Below are positions 21,211-33,721 of a stretch of DNA of 64,000 nucleotides, piece after piece. The stretch is taken from assembly GCA_021234155.1 (NCBI GenBank), contig JAJEKV010000053.1, positions 1,189,307-1,253,306 on the forward strand, read 5' to 3'. Below the pieces are notes generated by a model. It was not told the DNA's origin. It searched no databases and saw nothing but the letters and a program-made list of their open reading frames with translations. Numbering within the stretch: the first letter of the stretch is position 1; every line of letters begins with the position of its first letter. The translations under genes were made by a program, and so were the position numbers. Source of the DNA: Isoetes taiwanensis. Lineage: Eukaryota; Streptophyta; Lycopodiopsida; Isoetales; Isoetaceae.

Positions 21211-24200
21211 GATAAAAATTGCTTCTTCTAGATTTGAATGCTATGTGGCACGTGTCTATTTTGAACCTCTGGATCCACATCCTGCACCAGTGTATTCAAT
21301 AGATGGATTAAATAAAGAGGATCCTTTTATACACCTATCAGCTGATATTGCATGCTTTAAAGAGCATGGGCATGTCTTTATAACTGGAGATCTTAATGGT
21401 GATCTTTGGCCAAACAAAGCGACACTCCTTTCTGGAGAAGGTAGTCCTTTATGGTTACTAGAACAAACAGATGATACAAGCCCTTGGTCTCATAAATCTG
21501 TAGATATGATATCCAATAAGATGGTCAAACACATGATCACTATGTGTAAATCCTTTAAATTTGTTTTATACAATGGCATTACATAGTTTCCAGGATCATG
21601 GGATTTCACATGTCACCAGCCAGTGTTGTAGATTATCTGATAGGAGACTCTCATGGTATTGATATTATTTCAGATTTTAAAGTCTTGGCAAGGAATCCTG
21701 ACACAGATCACGCTCTGCTTGGGTTTACCCTCGGCTTTGAAGCATAAGAAGTCACCAAAATTGGTACCGCCACCCAAAATAAGACTGACTTATAAGAAGG
21801 CAGGAGATTATGGACGCTTGCTTGATGATAAGCTTTCCAGACTTTGCTAATCAGGCACATTAGAGCAAAAGAATGAGGTATTGACCAATCTACTACTGCA
21901 AACAGCAAGTTCTATTTTTTGTTTGACCAAGAAAAACATGAAAACAACTGGGGGAAAAGCAAATGGTTTGATGCAGAATGTTTTGCGGCTAAAAAAATGT
22001 ATATTAAATTAGGGAACCAGGCCAAGTTCAAGCAGTATAGGGTGTTGGTTAAACATAAAAAAGGGATTGGTGCAGAAAACATCAGAAAAATATGATGCAC
22101 ATTGAAAAGATAGACCCTAAACGATTTTGGTACCACACAAAAAAGATGGGGACAGTAGGTGACATCTCAAAAGAAGATGTTTTGAATTGGATAAAGGAAC
22201 TCTATAGTACTCCTGAGGTAGAACAAATATTGTTTGAAGGAGAGTCTAAAGAAATATTCTCCGTGGCAGATGTGGAATGTGCGCTACGGAAAATGAACAA
22301 TGGCAAAGCTAATGATTCAAATGGGCTTCGGTTGCATTGTTTAAGTGGGGAGGAGATAAACTCGATATGCTCTTAGCTAATTTATGCAATGAATGTCTTA
22401 TAAAGGGCAATTTTCCAGGTGATTTATGTATTAATAGGACCATTCTTATCTATAAATCTGGAAGTAAGAATGAAGTGAAGAACTATCGAACAATCTTGAT
22501 AAGCAATGTTTTTGCTAAACTTTTGGCATCTATGTTGGGAACAAAATTTCTTCTTGGGCTGATGAACATGATAATAGAGCTATTGGATAGGTAAGTTTCC
22601 GAAGTAACCACTCAACATTAGATCATCTGGCTACTTTGCGAGTAATGGCAGAGGGAGCAAAAGGCTCTGGAAATGAAAGGTATGTGGCTTTTATTGATTT
22701 AACAAAAGCATTTGATAGGGTTAGTAGAAAAGAGCTTGCTTTGAGACTAAATGACCTTAGTATCCCAAAGTTTGTATAAACAAGTCCTAGTAGAGCTCTC
22801 TTTTCCATTTGCTGGAATAGGAAAAGTAACAAACACAATTGGTGTAAAACAAGGGTGTCCATGCTCCCCTATCCTTTTCGGGTTATTTATTGATGAGCTA
22901 GAGAGCTGACTGGCCAGACTTGGTTGTGTTGGAGTTAGACTTGGGAAGTACATTATCAGCTTTGGTTATTTGCGGATGACATAGTACTAATCTCCAAAAC
23001 AGCAAGCAGTTTACAACAGCATTTAAATGTTTTGGATGCTTTTTGTGCTGAAAAACGATTGTCCATAAATACAGATAAGTAAAAAATTATGGTGTTTGGG
23101 GGGCATGATACCGCAATCTTCTCTATTGGAGGAATACCTTTACAGAAAGTAAGTGAGTATAAATATCTTGGTATTGAAATATCACAAAACTATAGATGGA
23201 ATGTGGCGGCCCAAAAGAGGGCTTCAGGAGGCATGCGGGCATTATACAATATGCTTCATTTGTGTAAAATCAATAATTTCGATCACTGGAAGTTGAGACG
23301 ATTGCTATATGGTGTTCAAGTGAAACCAGTGATCCTTTATGGCAGTCCCATTTGCGAGGCAGGCTTATCAAAGAAGAGTTGGGATGAAATTGAAAAGGTC
23401 CAAAAGAGGTTTTTGCTCGGAGAATTTGGGGCAAAACCTCAAATACCATATGAAATGTTGTTGGCAGAGGCAGGCATGCTTCCACTTGAGGTAGAAGCTC
23501 TTTGCAAGACCATAAACTATGTCAATAAGGTGCTTGCTATGGATTGTGATCGATACCCTAGAATGGCTTTAGAGCAATCCATTGTTAAAGGTTGGTATTT
23601 GGAGGTCAAACATTGGGCAGAAAGATGGCTGGGTAGTGTAATCTCGCTTAAGTTCATGGAAGTTCACGTGTAGGTTTCTGAAATAGTTGTCAAGAAAATG
23701 TGGATATTGGAGTTAGAAAAAGAGGTTAAAAAACAGTTTTATCTTACAAATGTCAATGACTTGCAGGAATACAAAGAAAAAAAGTATCTCCTATCCAATA
23801 TTGATAGGGGATGCTTATTTCTCAACTCTGATTGTCATCGCATGCACTCCATATAGAGATTTGGAAGGTGGATTGGTATTCCTCAACTTCGATTGTCATC
23901 ATGCACTCCATATAGAGATTTGGAAGGTGGATTGGTATTCCTCGTGAGTCGGAGGTTGTGTCTGGATGTCTAGAGCTAGAAATTGAAGCAGAGGAGCATG
24001 CATTCTTGAGATGTGCTTCTTATGCTCATATTAATTGATGTCGATGGTATCGGGTAACCTCTCTAAAAGATCTCTTTGATATACCAGCACATCTTTTAAG
24101 CTCGTATGTGAAGGCTATTTGGAAAGAAAGAAAGGTATAATGAATCTATTTGAATTCATGAAAGATTTTGAGTTAGAATGTGCTCTGAATTGAGCGTCTT

Positions 24201-24286
24201 GAACAATAAATTCTGTGTCTTTTTATCATAGAGGCCTGGAGGCCTAAATGGCTTGATCAATACATTTAACATTTAACATTTAACAT
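21211..24286 (+). mobile_element. Non-LTR retrotransposon (LINE 1), 5'-truncated and broken
   Basis: Endonuclease remnants come first (HGHVFITGDLNGDLWPNKAT at about 21370; a readable VVDYLIGDSHGIDIISDFKV near 21620). RT follows: ALRKMNNGKANDSNGL, RTILIYKSGSKNEVKNYRT, ATLRVMAEG, YVAFIDLTKAFDRV, IGVKQGCPCSPILFGLFIDE and the catalytic FADD at about 22969-22980. The C-terminal part (23089-23673) is a 194-residue open frame with VSEYKYLGIEIS and WDEIEKVQKRFLLGEFGAK. At least four frameshifts or stops interrupt it. The 3' end is a short tandem repeat, ACATTTAACATTTAACATTT, rather than poly(A). Confidence 0.8.
23826..23946 (+). repeat. 61-bp tandem duplication in LINE 1
   Basis: A block starting GATTGTCATC and running through GAGATTTGGAAGGTGGATTG occurs twice, 61 bases apart, with only a few differences. 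It lies in the 3' part of LINE 1 after the main ORF. Confidence 0.8.
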
Positions 24287-24730
24287 CATTGCTCTGATAC
24301 CATTGTAACGCTCCCCACCAAATATACGATGCCCGGTCATATATCTCGTGGGAAAATCCAGCATATCCGTTGCACGGGCCCTCGTTCTTGGGATGGCCAT
24401 GGGGAGGAGACACGTAGATGTCTTGCACTCCTGCCTCTTGGGCTCCTGTAGCAATAAAGCATAAACATGAACACCAGCACCAGCAATAACAACACAATCA
24501 ACTACCTCGAAGGGTAGTACCATCTATCCATCCATAGATCCATCATATATAGATATCAATACATCATCATCACATGAGCTTCTGCGCAGGCTCGGACTCA
24601 TGGAACAAGTAGACTGATGACTGGGGTCTCAAGATAGAACAGATTGAGATATAACAATGGCAGGACTAGCTATAGACAATGGCTAGGGTTGACCATTCCA
24701 TCCACCCCACTTGTGCATATTATGCAGATG
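24287..24730 (-). mobile_element. LTR-retrotransposon scrap with primer-binding site
   Basis: On the minus strand, TGGTATCAGAGCAATG (24302 to 24287) is an exact match to the initiator-Met-tRNA primer-binding-site consensus. It is preceded by an LTR-like end (GGTGGGGAGCGTTACAA). The LTR body would be 24,303 to about 24,730. No internal protein region is present, because the LINE 1 tail adjoins directly. No matching second LTR was found, so this looks like a truncated LTR end. Confidence 0.5.
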
Positions 24731-25520
24731 GGCTAAATCAGGATTCCACTCCTTCTACTGCGTACACGCTCCGAGGGCTGCTGAGCTATGCTGTATTGTT
24801 CAATATAAGATGCCAGCGGTCCTCCAAGTTGTTTAGTTGATTTTCTTATATTTGCTTCCTCCAAGATTTCCCTTAATCCTGGCGCCGTCCATATTGCTTT
24901 TCCGGTGTCTCTTGTCCCTTTATCCACTGCTATTACCCAATCCATCTGACCCCATTTCAGTCTTACCTTGTATGTTGGACACCTGTTATATACATGCCTC
25001 TCATCCTCAATTTTTGCCATGTTGCAAAGCTTGTTTCCCCTCGATATCATTGGCCTTTCCCATCTCTTTATCTCTATCAGCAGTTGTGGTTCCCTGCTCT
25101 AAATCTGTAAAGTATTATTCTTGTCGTTTTTATTTGGTTGTTGTTTGTATATACCATCTGTTCTAGGCTCTCTTCTAGGTTCATGATCTCCCTGCATAAT
25201 CATAGTTTTTTGTCCGATTGCATTTTAATCCATGTTCTCACCATCTTATCCCTGAATTGAGACTTTTCCCCCTGTAATATCTTGTTATCTACCTCTATCC
25301 ACAGATATAGGATCTTCCTGTACAATCCTTGTACAAAATTTCCTTTAGTCCTGTTCTTGTACAAAATTCTTCCAATATGCCAAGCATGCAATCTCGTTCA
25401 TTCATGTCCGTTGTGATCACGATCAGATCATCTACATATAACATGTTTGGTACTTTGGTCCCCTCTAATTCTGGGGCATAAAGATCCCCTCCAAACTTCT
25501 ACACCATACAACACTGTCAT
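24731..25520 (-). pseudogene. LINE 2 fragment (RT and C-terminal zinc region)
   Basis: On the minus strand, about 25,500-25,390 reads LEGTKVPNMLYVDDLIVITT then MLGILEEFCTRTGLK, an RT motif with the catalytic YVDD. The C-terminal part (25,050-24,733) reads LCNMAKIEDERHVYNRCPTY, a CxnHxxxC-type zinc-binding tail of plant LINEs. The central part is frameshifted. It is a separate family from LINE 1. Confidence 0.6.
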
Positions 25521-25689
25521 CTTAAACATTTATGTCTTTATGCCTCAATCTGTTATAGTGTGCTCCTATGTGAGTTTCCCCTGCTAGCTTGAATTTTGAA
25601 TGGCCCAAATTTCATGAAGATTCACCAGTATTTGGTATAATTGAGGATCGCATTGATTGCTGACGGGCCGTGCCACTCTAACAGCTTGA

Positions 25690-27015
25690 TTTTTGAACTT
25701 GGTGTTATATCCTTGTGGAGATCTCTTTCAAAGATTTCCTTTGATGCAAATTTTCCTAAAACAGAGCTTCGGTTGAACAATTATGAGAAACAATATAATA
25801 TCAAGTCATTGAAAAGCAATAAAACCCTAAATCTGGATGCAATTTTCTTTGTTTTCACCCTCAATCTTATCCAAACATAGGTAAGCTATATATCATTGGA
25901 CAAATTTTTGAAAGAGATTTCCATTGGCGAGAAATTTCACCTAAAAACAGAGCTAACAACTTGACTTTTGAACCTTGGTATTACATCCACAGTTCAGGGT
26001 AGGGGCTGAGTGGTTGAGCCTCTATAACAACTACCCTTGAATGTTGACATAGAGAGCTTGGCAGTGTCCCACCAGAAAAGGTGCCTCCACAACCCCTCTA
26101 CTATGACATCCCAAGCATCAGAAGTTGAAACATGAATACCTACAGGAATACTAAGAAACTTGATTTCCTTTCCATGAGGCAATACCTTCTAGGGATAAGC
26201 AAGAACACATGGTGGGACTTCATTATCGAGAATCTACAGAGCAGAACACTTCTGGCAACCTATCAAAATTCCATATGCTAAGAAAATATGTCAAGAAGTA
26301 GCTTTGCATTTTGGAGATTATCATCATCTTCTATCAAGAATAAAAAGGTATCATCTGCATATTGATTACATATTCCTTGAGAGCCATTCTCCATAGGTAG
26401 ATCCCTAATGATGTCATCCTCGGTAGCACTAGAGAACAATCTGAGAACACCCTTATCGTAAAAAGCAATGGAGCCAAGGGGCAACCCTGACAAACTCCTC
26501 TATTAAGAGGAAACACAGCGAAGGGCTCTCCCTAGAAAAGTATTATAAATCTTGCAAGTATATGAAGCTTCATCACATCCCTTGTAAATGGGATACCAAA
26601 CCCTAAGGCCAATAGACACTTCTCTAAAAAATCCCAATCCACGCTGTCATAGGCCTTGGCAAGGTCAAATTTGAGATATACAATGTGATGTGCCCTTAGC
26701 CTTGCCCAATACATGCCTTCATATGCCGCGACAACATTGTCAAAAATACACCTTCCTGGCAAGAATCCTAATTGGGTGGAAGATGTCGATGCAACAAAAA
26801 CAACACGAAGCTTGTCTGTCGAAGCTTTCACAAAAATCTTAAAACACCGTAGAGAGCAGCATTAAGTTCTTGCGAAATGTTCTTGGGTTCTTTACACTTG
26901 GGAATAAGGGAAATGCAACATGTATTAAGAATTTTGTCCAAACTTCTGAACCTTCACATTAAGATTTAGACATTTTCATTTCTCCAAGAGATTAGCCGCA
27001 GAACCCATGTCATCC
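25690..27015 (-). repeat. Tandem duplication, copy 1, with LINE RT fragment
   Basis: Copy 1 of a ~1.35 kb direct duplication; copy 2 is 27,016-28,372. Both start with a TTGATTTTTGAAC..TGGTGTTA block and contain the same minus-strand LINE RT. Here RT reads QLGFLPGRCIFDNVVAAYEG, IVYLKFDLAKAYDSVDWDFL, NRGVCQGCPLAPLLFTI, ICNQYADDTFLFLIEDDDN and IKFLSIPVGIHVS. Frameshifts separate the pieces. The catalytic YADD is intact. Copy 1 ends abruptly inside the RT N-terminal region at 27,015, which marks the duplication joint. Confidence 0.75.
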
Positions 27016-28372
27016 TTGAGAGCCTGGTGTTACATCCTTATGGAGGTCTCTTTCAAAGCTTTCTTTTGGTGCAACTTTTACCTAAAACAGAGTTCCCGTT
27101 GAACAGTTACGAGAAAAAATATAATACCAAGTCATTGAAAAGCAATAAAACCCTAAATCTGGCTGTAATTTTGCCGTTTTTACCCTTCAATCTTGTCCAA
27201 ACATAGGCAAACTATATATAATTGGACAGATTTTTGAGAGAGATTTCCATTAGCAGAAATTTCACTTGAAACAGAGCTACGGATCAAAAATTATGATAAA
27301 AACAATAATACTGACCTGACGGGGCCGTCCATGTAACAACTTGATTTTTGAACCTTGGTATTACATCCACAGTTCAGGGTGGGGGCTGAGTGGTTGAGAG
27401 AGCTTAGCAGTGTCCCACCAAAATGGGTGCCTCCACAACCCCTCTATTATGACACCCCGAGCATCAGTAGTTGAGAAATACCTACAGGAATACCAAGAAA
27501 CTTGATTTCCTTCCCATGAGGCAATACCTTCTAGGGATAAGCAAGAACACATGGTGGGGCTTTGTTATTGAGAATTTACATAGCAGAATTGGCAACCTAT
27601 CAAAATTCCATATGGTAAGGAAAATATATCAGGAAGTAGCTTTGCATTTTGGAGATTATCATCATCTGCTATCAAGAATAAAAAGGTATCATCTGCATAT
27701 TGATTACATATTTCTTGAGAGACATTCTTCATAGGTAGATCCCTAATGATGTCTTCCTCGGCAGCACTAGAGAACAATCTGAGAGCACCCTTGCCACTAT
27801 CATAAAAAGCAATGGAGCCAAGGGGCAACCTTGACACACAGCAGATGGCTCTGCCTGGAAAAGTATTATAAATCTTGCAGAAATATGAAGCTTCATCACA
27901 TCCCTTGTGAATGGGATACCAAACCCTAAGGCCAATAGACACTTTAAAAAATCCCAATCCACGCTGTCATAAGCCTTGGCAAGGTCAAATTTGAGATATA
28001 CAATGCAATGTGCCCTTAGCCTTGCCCAATACATGCCTTCATATGCCGCGGCAACATTGTCAAAAATACACCTTCCATGCAAGAATCCTGATTGGGTGGA
28101 AGATGTCACTATAACAAGAACAATAATGAAGCTTCTCGCCAAAGCTTTTACAAAAATCTTAAAACAAGTAGAGAGCATCATTGAGTTCTTCCTAAAATGG
28201 TCTTGGGTTCTTTACACTTGGGAATAAGGGAAATGAAACATGTATCAAGAATTTTGTCCAAACTTCAATGCATTATATACATCATCTCAATCCACTCTCA
28301 ATAGTCTTGAAAAATTTCTAAGATTTAAACATTTCCAAGAGTTTAGCCATGAGAACCCGGTCATCCTTAGTG
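27016..28372 (-). repeat. Tandem duplication, copy 2, with LINE RT fragment
   Basis: Near-copy of 25,690-27,015 with the same RT landmarks on the minus strand (QSGFLHGRCIFDNVAAAYEG, YLKFDLAKAYDSVDWDFL, AVCQGCPLAPLLFMI, ICNQYADDTFLFLIADDDN). Unlike copy 1, it is continuous with upstream LINE sequence to about 28,620 (VVKRRWMATFVDSLLLLDGS), so copy 2 is the original context and copy 1 the duplicate. The same LINE family recurs at 37.5-39.6 kb. Confidence 0.75.
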
Positions 28373-28681
28373 ATATTTGTATCCAAAAGTGAACGCTTTG
28401 CTCACGATGAAACAATAGAACACACTTTAATCAAAGACAACAAATTGCATATCCTTTTGAAAAGGTAAATTTTGTCTAGCAAAGAATGAGGCAAAAAGAT
28501 TGTGAAGGCGATGCTTTAGGCGCATTGGGTCAAAGACCCCGAGCCATCTAGTAAGAGAAGAGAATCAACAAAAGTTGCCATCCATCTCCTTTTAACAACC
28601 CTAAAAAGGATTTGCGAACACCTATCAGCAAACTTGAATCATTGTAAACCAGCCTTCAAGCTAACTGCATTCACCCGCTCA

Positions 28682-28786
28682 ACCTCAGTACCCTTAATTT
28701 CTGTCAAGATCTGTTTCTCTCTAACTCCAACCTCAGTACCCTTAATTTTTGTCAAGATCTGTTTCCTTCTAACTCTAGAAGAAGGG
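28682..28786. repeat. 53-bp tandem duplication
   Basis: CCTCAGTACCCTTAATTTCT and the following TCAAGATCTGTTTC block occur twice in direct succession. It is non-coding and lies between the LINE and the TL17 gene. Confidence 0.8.
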
Positions 28787-29144
28787 GCCTGACTGAGCTC
28801 TGCATATTTGTAACTCCATAAAGCTATCAACTATCCTCTAGCCTCAAGTACTTTTCTATGATCCCATTCCTTTGCAAATGATTTAACAACAGCCATGGCA
28901 GCAACAACACCTGACATCATGGCCAATTAATTTGTATGCCACCCTGGACCGATCATTTTTACCTCGTTTGGCTTACCACGCCATCTCCACCTTTCATATC
29001 TTAGATAGATTCATCTGAACCCTCCATCTGTCACACCTAAGCCCATGCCATCGCAGCCAACCATCTACCATGGCACATTTTTTATCCACGTCATCCGGTT
29101 GTCTATCTACATATCCATCCATCAACGGAGGAGAAACCTCAGCT

Positions 29145-30881
29145 ATGGCGTTGAATTTGCTCGTCGGCCGCGCAATGCTGCATCCACAACCTCAGCGGTC
29201 TATTCTATGCCGGTGCTCTGTATGTAAGGTTTCAATTGCTATGCCCTAATTCTTATTCTCAAGCATTCCATGTTTATGATTGTGTATTTGTTAACATAAT
29301 TTGGTTACTTTGTATACGTTTCTCATGTTTCTTGATGGTGCCTTGATTCACCCACAAGCTAATAGGGAGAGGGAGAGCTCCAGTAACACTACATACGTTC
29401 AAATTCAGACCGTTGCTTGTGGAATTTTTGCTGCCTTGACAGTTGCATCTGCAGTCCCCGCTATTGCGGCATCCTCTGTAAGGTTTTCCCTTCATCCCGG
29501 AATTTCTTATTTGTAATGCAAGAGTTTGCATGTATTAACTGCAAACATCCTGCTTGATTAGGTGAGATTACCACCAATATCTACAGACCCAAATCGGTGT
29601 GAGAAAGCTTTTGATGGGAACACCATTGGCCAAGCTAATGGTGTCTCTGATAAAGTCTTAGACCTTAGATTCTGTGATTACACAGACAACAAATCGGACT
29701 TGAAAGGGAAGACGCTCTCTTCGGCACTAATGTCTGGGGCAAAGTTTGATAGAGCTAATATGTCAGAAGTGGTTATGACCAAAGTGTATGCTGTCGGGGG
29801 TAGTTTTCAAGGTAAGTTGATTCTCATTATCACCTTACCCGCCAATAAGATTTGTTACTAGGATAATATTCTTTGACTCACTAGTTTCTAGAACAATTTG
29901 GTGCATCTTATAATGCCTGACTATTGGCTTAGAAAGCATGTTATAATTCACTTTCTAGGGTTCTATATCAGAACATTTTTAAGGCTTGTCCTTCATTGTT
30001 TGGGAAAGGAACACTTTGAGTATATAGTACTTTACAACTCATATAGTTTCATCAAAGGTCTTATCTCTGCAAGTTTGAAATGGACTGTTGGCCTTCTTTA
30101 CATGTGCCACATGAGAGTAGTTCAATTCAATTCTCTATCTCCGAGGGAATATATTGGCAGTTAAGGAGGATTCAGAGCAATGGCTGCCAATTCGAGAAGA
30201 ATGGCAAAATAGCGGATAAAGAAATCAAGCATAAGATTGCTGATAATTGACAGGAAATTGGTCTGGTGATTGAACCCTGTTTTGTTTCTAAATGTGGAGG
30301 GATTGCCTTTATCTGTGAGATTGAAGGAAGAACGAAGGGAAGCAACAAAGAAAATCAAACATCATTCTATATGGTCTGATGCTGGGCACCCCTTACATCT
30401 GATATATTGTGGCATATTATAACATACATCGTTGGATGCTGATAGATATAAGACCAGGTCCAGTGAAGAATGCTAACAACTTTATCTTAATCTGAGAATA
30501 AGCAAAATCTCCACTGATCAAATTTCATTCAAATGATTTTTACCATAATTTAGGTGCTTCGTCAAATTGCTTATCCCAGTAGATAAATTCCGTTTATCTT
30601 GTCCAGTTAATGCTTCTAATTTCATTTTACATCTTACTGTTGTTAATGGTGCAGGAACTGACTTTACTAATGCTGTGCTTGATCGTGTCAATTTTGATAA
30701 TGCTGATCTCAAGGGGGTCAAGTTCAAAAACACTGTACTATCGGGATCAACATTTGTGGGAGCAAATTTAGAAGATGCCTCGTTTGAAGATGCGTTGTTG
30801 GGATATGTGGATATCCAGAAGGTTTGCAGAAATCCTACACTTTCTGAGGAAAATAGACTTGAATTAGGTTGTAAAAATTAA
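29145..30881 (+). CDS. TL17: Thylakoid lumenal 17.4 kDa-type pentapeptide-repeat protein (TL17)
   Basis: Four exons with GT-AG introns: 29145-29223, 29359-29477, 29562-29811 and 30655-30881, giving 224 residues and an intact frame. Residues 1-43 look like a chloroplast transit peptide. Residues 44-65 are a hydrophobic thylakoid-transfer segment ending AVPAIAAS, a typical lumenal processing site. The mature part begins VRLPPISTDPNRCEKAF, followed by LDLRFCDYT and pentapeptide repeats of the A(D/N)LXX type (DLKGKTLSSALMSGAKFDRA; NFDNADLKGVKFKNTVLSGS; ANLEDASFEDALLG). It closes with VDIQKVCRNP and LGCKN. Four mature cysteines match the two-disulfide pattern of this family. The length is near that of the known plant protein. 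Function in the lumen is not established. No twin arginine stands directly before the hydrophobic segment. Intron 3 (843 bases) holds no gene. Confidence 0.93.
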
Positions 30882-31350
30882 AAGCAGTTAATGCAAAAGA
30901 TGCCATTTTGGACCCCTCACAAATCTCATGTGTAAGATTTTAGGGTTGCTCTTAGGTCTGTATAGTAGAATATAATTCCGTGACATGTGCTCCACAGAGA
31001 TTCCATCCTAACCTGGACATTATATTTTCATTATGAGTTGGAAGATGTAATCTGGTACTAACGTAATGTAGAATTTGGTTGTCCGAAATTAGTGTGGCTG
31101 AGGTCTATCTTAACATCCCTCTGTCTCGAGATGCAATGTCCTCATTGGACAAGAACGTGCTCTGTACCTGAACTTGGTCTCGTAGTAATTTTTTGGAGAA
31201 TGTCTGGAAACCTTTATCTTCAATGGTTGTGCAAATATCCATGATGATCGTATCCACAAAAAAGATAATGACAACAAGGACTGACTTAATGCAGAATGTA
31301 GGATAAGCAGTTTCTCTCTCATTTCATGGAGGCCCTTGGTATTACATTTC
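30882..31350. other. TL17 3' flank
   Basis: Presumed 3' UTR and intergenic DNA. No coding signal or repeat was recognised. Confidence 0.5.
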
Positions 31351-31351
31351 T

Positions 31352-32460
31352 TCAAAGGAAATGCAATAGTGCTTTGTAAAGATGGGTGTGAAAAATAAGT
31401 TCTTTGTAAAATGTGAAAGAGAACAGTTTCTTTGCAAGAACGTTAACACAAGTTTTGTTTATGCTAATGATACCCCACATTTAAAGAATGAATTGTTCAC
31501 TTATGAGGTTCAAAATTCAGCCAGTAAATGTCTTTCTAAGGAAGTCTTGACTGCATGCTGCAAGATGCTGATCACCAATGACCAGCCAGTGAGAATGGGA
31601 TGCTGCACATCGAACCTCATGTTGGTAAGGTTCAAAATATTGGCATACTGCAAAATCCCTGCATGGGCATTGCTCAAGTTATCAGATTGGCCTTGTTCTC
31701 TTTAGAATGGTCCATTTCTGCTTGGCGTCTTTCTCTCAACCTTTTGCATATTTCTTCTGTTATCCCCTAGAGACATCGCTGCTTGACTTCTATATTTTCT
31801 CTTGGAGGGAGCCAAGTATGTTGGTGCGGACGAGCATACAGCAGCGTCAAATATATCAGATGGAAAAGAAAACACAATCAAGAAAAATAAGAAACAAAAC
31901 CATAGAAGGTTAGCAAGTGGGCTTGCAAGAATTTGGATGACCAATTCTAGAAATTCCAAAAACCTCTAGAATTGCACTGATCTACAATAACAGAAAACCC
32001 TAATTCGCAGGCCTGGATTCCTGATTCGCATCCTAAATTTTTGACGCTCTGATACCACAATAAAATTTTATCCAAACCAACTAGTGTTCAAACGAAAACC
32101 AAAAGGTTTGGTTTGCTTTATAAAGAGGGGTGTGGAAAATAAGTTCTTTGTAAAATGTGAAAGAGCTTTCTGCAACAGTACCTTTGCAAGAACGTTCCAC
32201 AAGCAAAAGTTTTGTTTATATTAATGACACCCCACATCTAAACAATGAATTGTTTGCTTATGAGGTTCAAATTTCATCCAATAAATGTTCTTTTAAGGGA
32301 AGTCCTTGACTGCATGCTGCAAAAATTCATAGCACAAATTGAAGTAATCAATCGTTTCAACAAGTTTAAATCACCAGCCAGAACTGCGAGAAACAATTAT
32401 ATTTCAAATAGTGTCCAGTTCTGCTTTGCCCTCATGCCTTTGCATATATAGCATGTCACA
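31352..32460 (-). mobile_element. Possible small LTR element: direct repeats with primer-binding site
   Basis: About 31,352-31,760 and 32,110-32,460 are diverged direct repeats (shared AATAAGTTCTTTGTAAAATG, TTTGCAAGAACGTT, GACTGCATGCTGCAA). Between them, on the minus strand, TGGTATCAGAGC (32057 to 32046) is an exact initiator-Met-tRNA primer-binding site preceded by TTTTATTG. This arrangement resembles a TRIM (miniature LTR retrotransposon) read on the minus strand. The last ~50 bases of the right repeat next to the primer site have no clear match in the left repeat, so the LTR interpretation is tentative. Confidence 0.4.
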
Positions 32461-33720
32461 GGTACAATAAGCACCATTGTGCTAATCTGCCAATAAATAT
32501 GGTGTCGTGTAACTTTGAGATTGTTTGTCTCATATCTTGATCATGTTAGCCAAATTGTAGTTTGATATTCATGTTCTCATTCTCATCACTAGGGCAAACA
32601 ACTTTAGTTGAGAAACAAGGAAATTGGATCCTGATTGGTGCAGTAGTTCCAACAAAATGCCATATATCTTATCTGTTAGAATGGACCAGAAGTCTACAAC
32701 TCAATGATCAATCTTATGGAACATCTATGAATTATTTGCCACCACGACATTGCCACCTTGGGATGGAACAACTTCTAAAAACCTAGTCACATGCCCAATA
32801 TCCAATGTATAGAGTGCCATATATAACTCTTAATGGAGGCGAATTGCTTTCATAACTCCTAATGTGATGATCATGGCGTTTTAAATAGGCTGAACATGGT
32901 GAAAAAACTTGGAAAACTCTTTGGGGACTAGGGTCTAAATACAATTGCATTGTTAAAAACCTAGTCATATGTCCATCTACATAAGTGTAAAAGGGCATAG
33001 ACACAAATTTTAAGATTATTACTTGTTGGGTAAAAGTCTCAACTTTCTACTTTGTTAATGGAAAGGCCTCGTTACAAGTTCTCAGATCTAAATATAGATG
33101 TTAACAAATTTCATTTTAAGACCTTGATAACTATACTAAACATGCACACGATCCAAACTGATATACATATAAAATTCAAGTATTTGGATGCTAGGCAAGC
33201 ATGAAAATGTTCACATATATAGAATCTCTATCATCTAAAACTTATGCTCCATCTCCTCCTTAAAGAGTAGCCCCTTCATAGATGCTCGCTTTGTTGGGTG
33301 TGTGTGCAGGGTTGAAGCTGGCCGAAACTGCAAATGTTCTTTTTCTTGGGTGCAAGCACAAATTGGATTTAAGGTCGTCAGTCTAAACTCAGAGGGTTAG
33401 ACATGTCTTCTAAAGGGTTAAAACCAGCCAACAAGAGAATTGTCAATTTTGCACTGGATGCATATATGTAAGTTTCAATCTGCACAAGTGCTAATCGGTG
33501 GTATCTCTAGAACGTATTGACTAGAATTTAGGAACACAGAAAACTCCTTGAATTTGTATAAAAGAATTACATGATATCCAATCTTATCTTTGATCTCTTA
33601 AGACGTGGCATGATTAAAGGAACGTTGAGCTTCAATCAGCATACAACCAACTTCAATCATCATATAACCATATTTACTCGAGGAAAGAAGAGTTGGGAAT
33701 ATGGTGTAGATAACATACAG
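32461..33720. other. Gene-poor, AT-rich DNA
   Basis: Short frames only, no recognisable domain. A loose repeat around AAAAACCTAGTCA (about 32,778 and 32,957) is present. Confidence 0.4.
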
Positions 33721-33721
33721 T

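Noticed and set aside
25200..25560. Alternative minus frame with VLYGVEVW-like sequence in LINE 2
   Set aside because: It overlaps the YVDD-containing frame; the latter fits the RT motif and its downstream context better, so I used that one.
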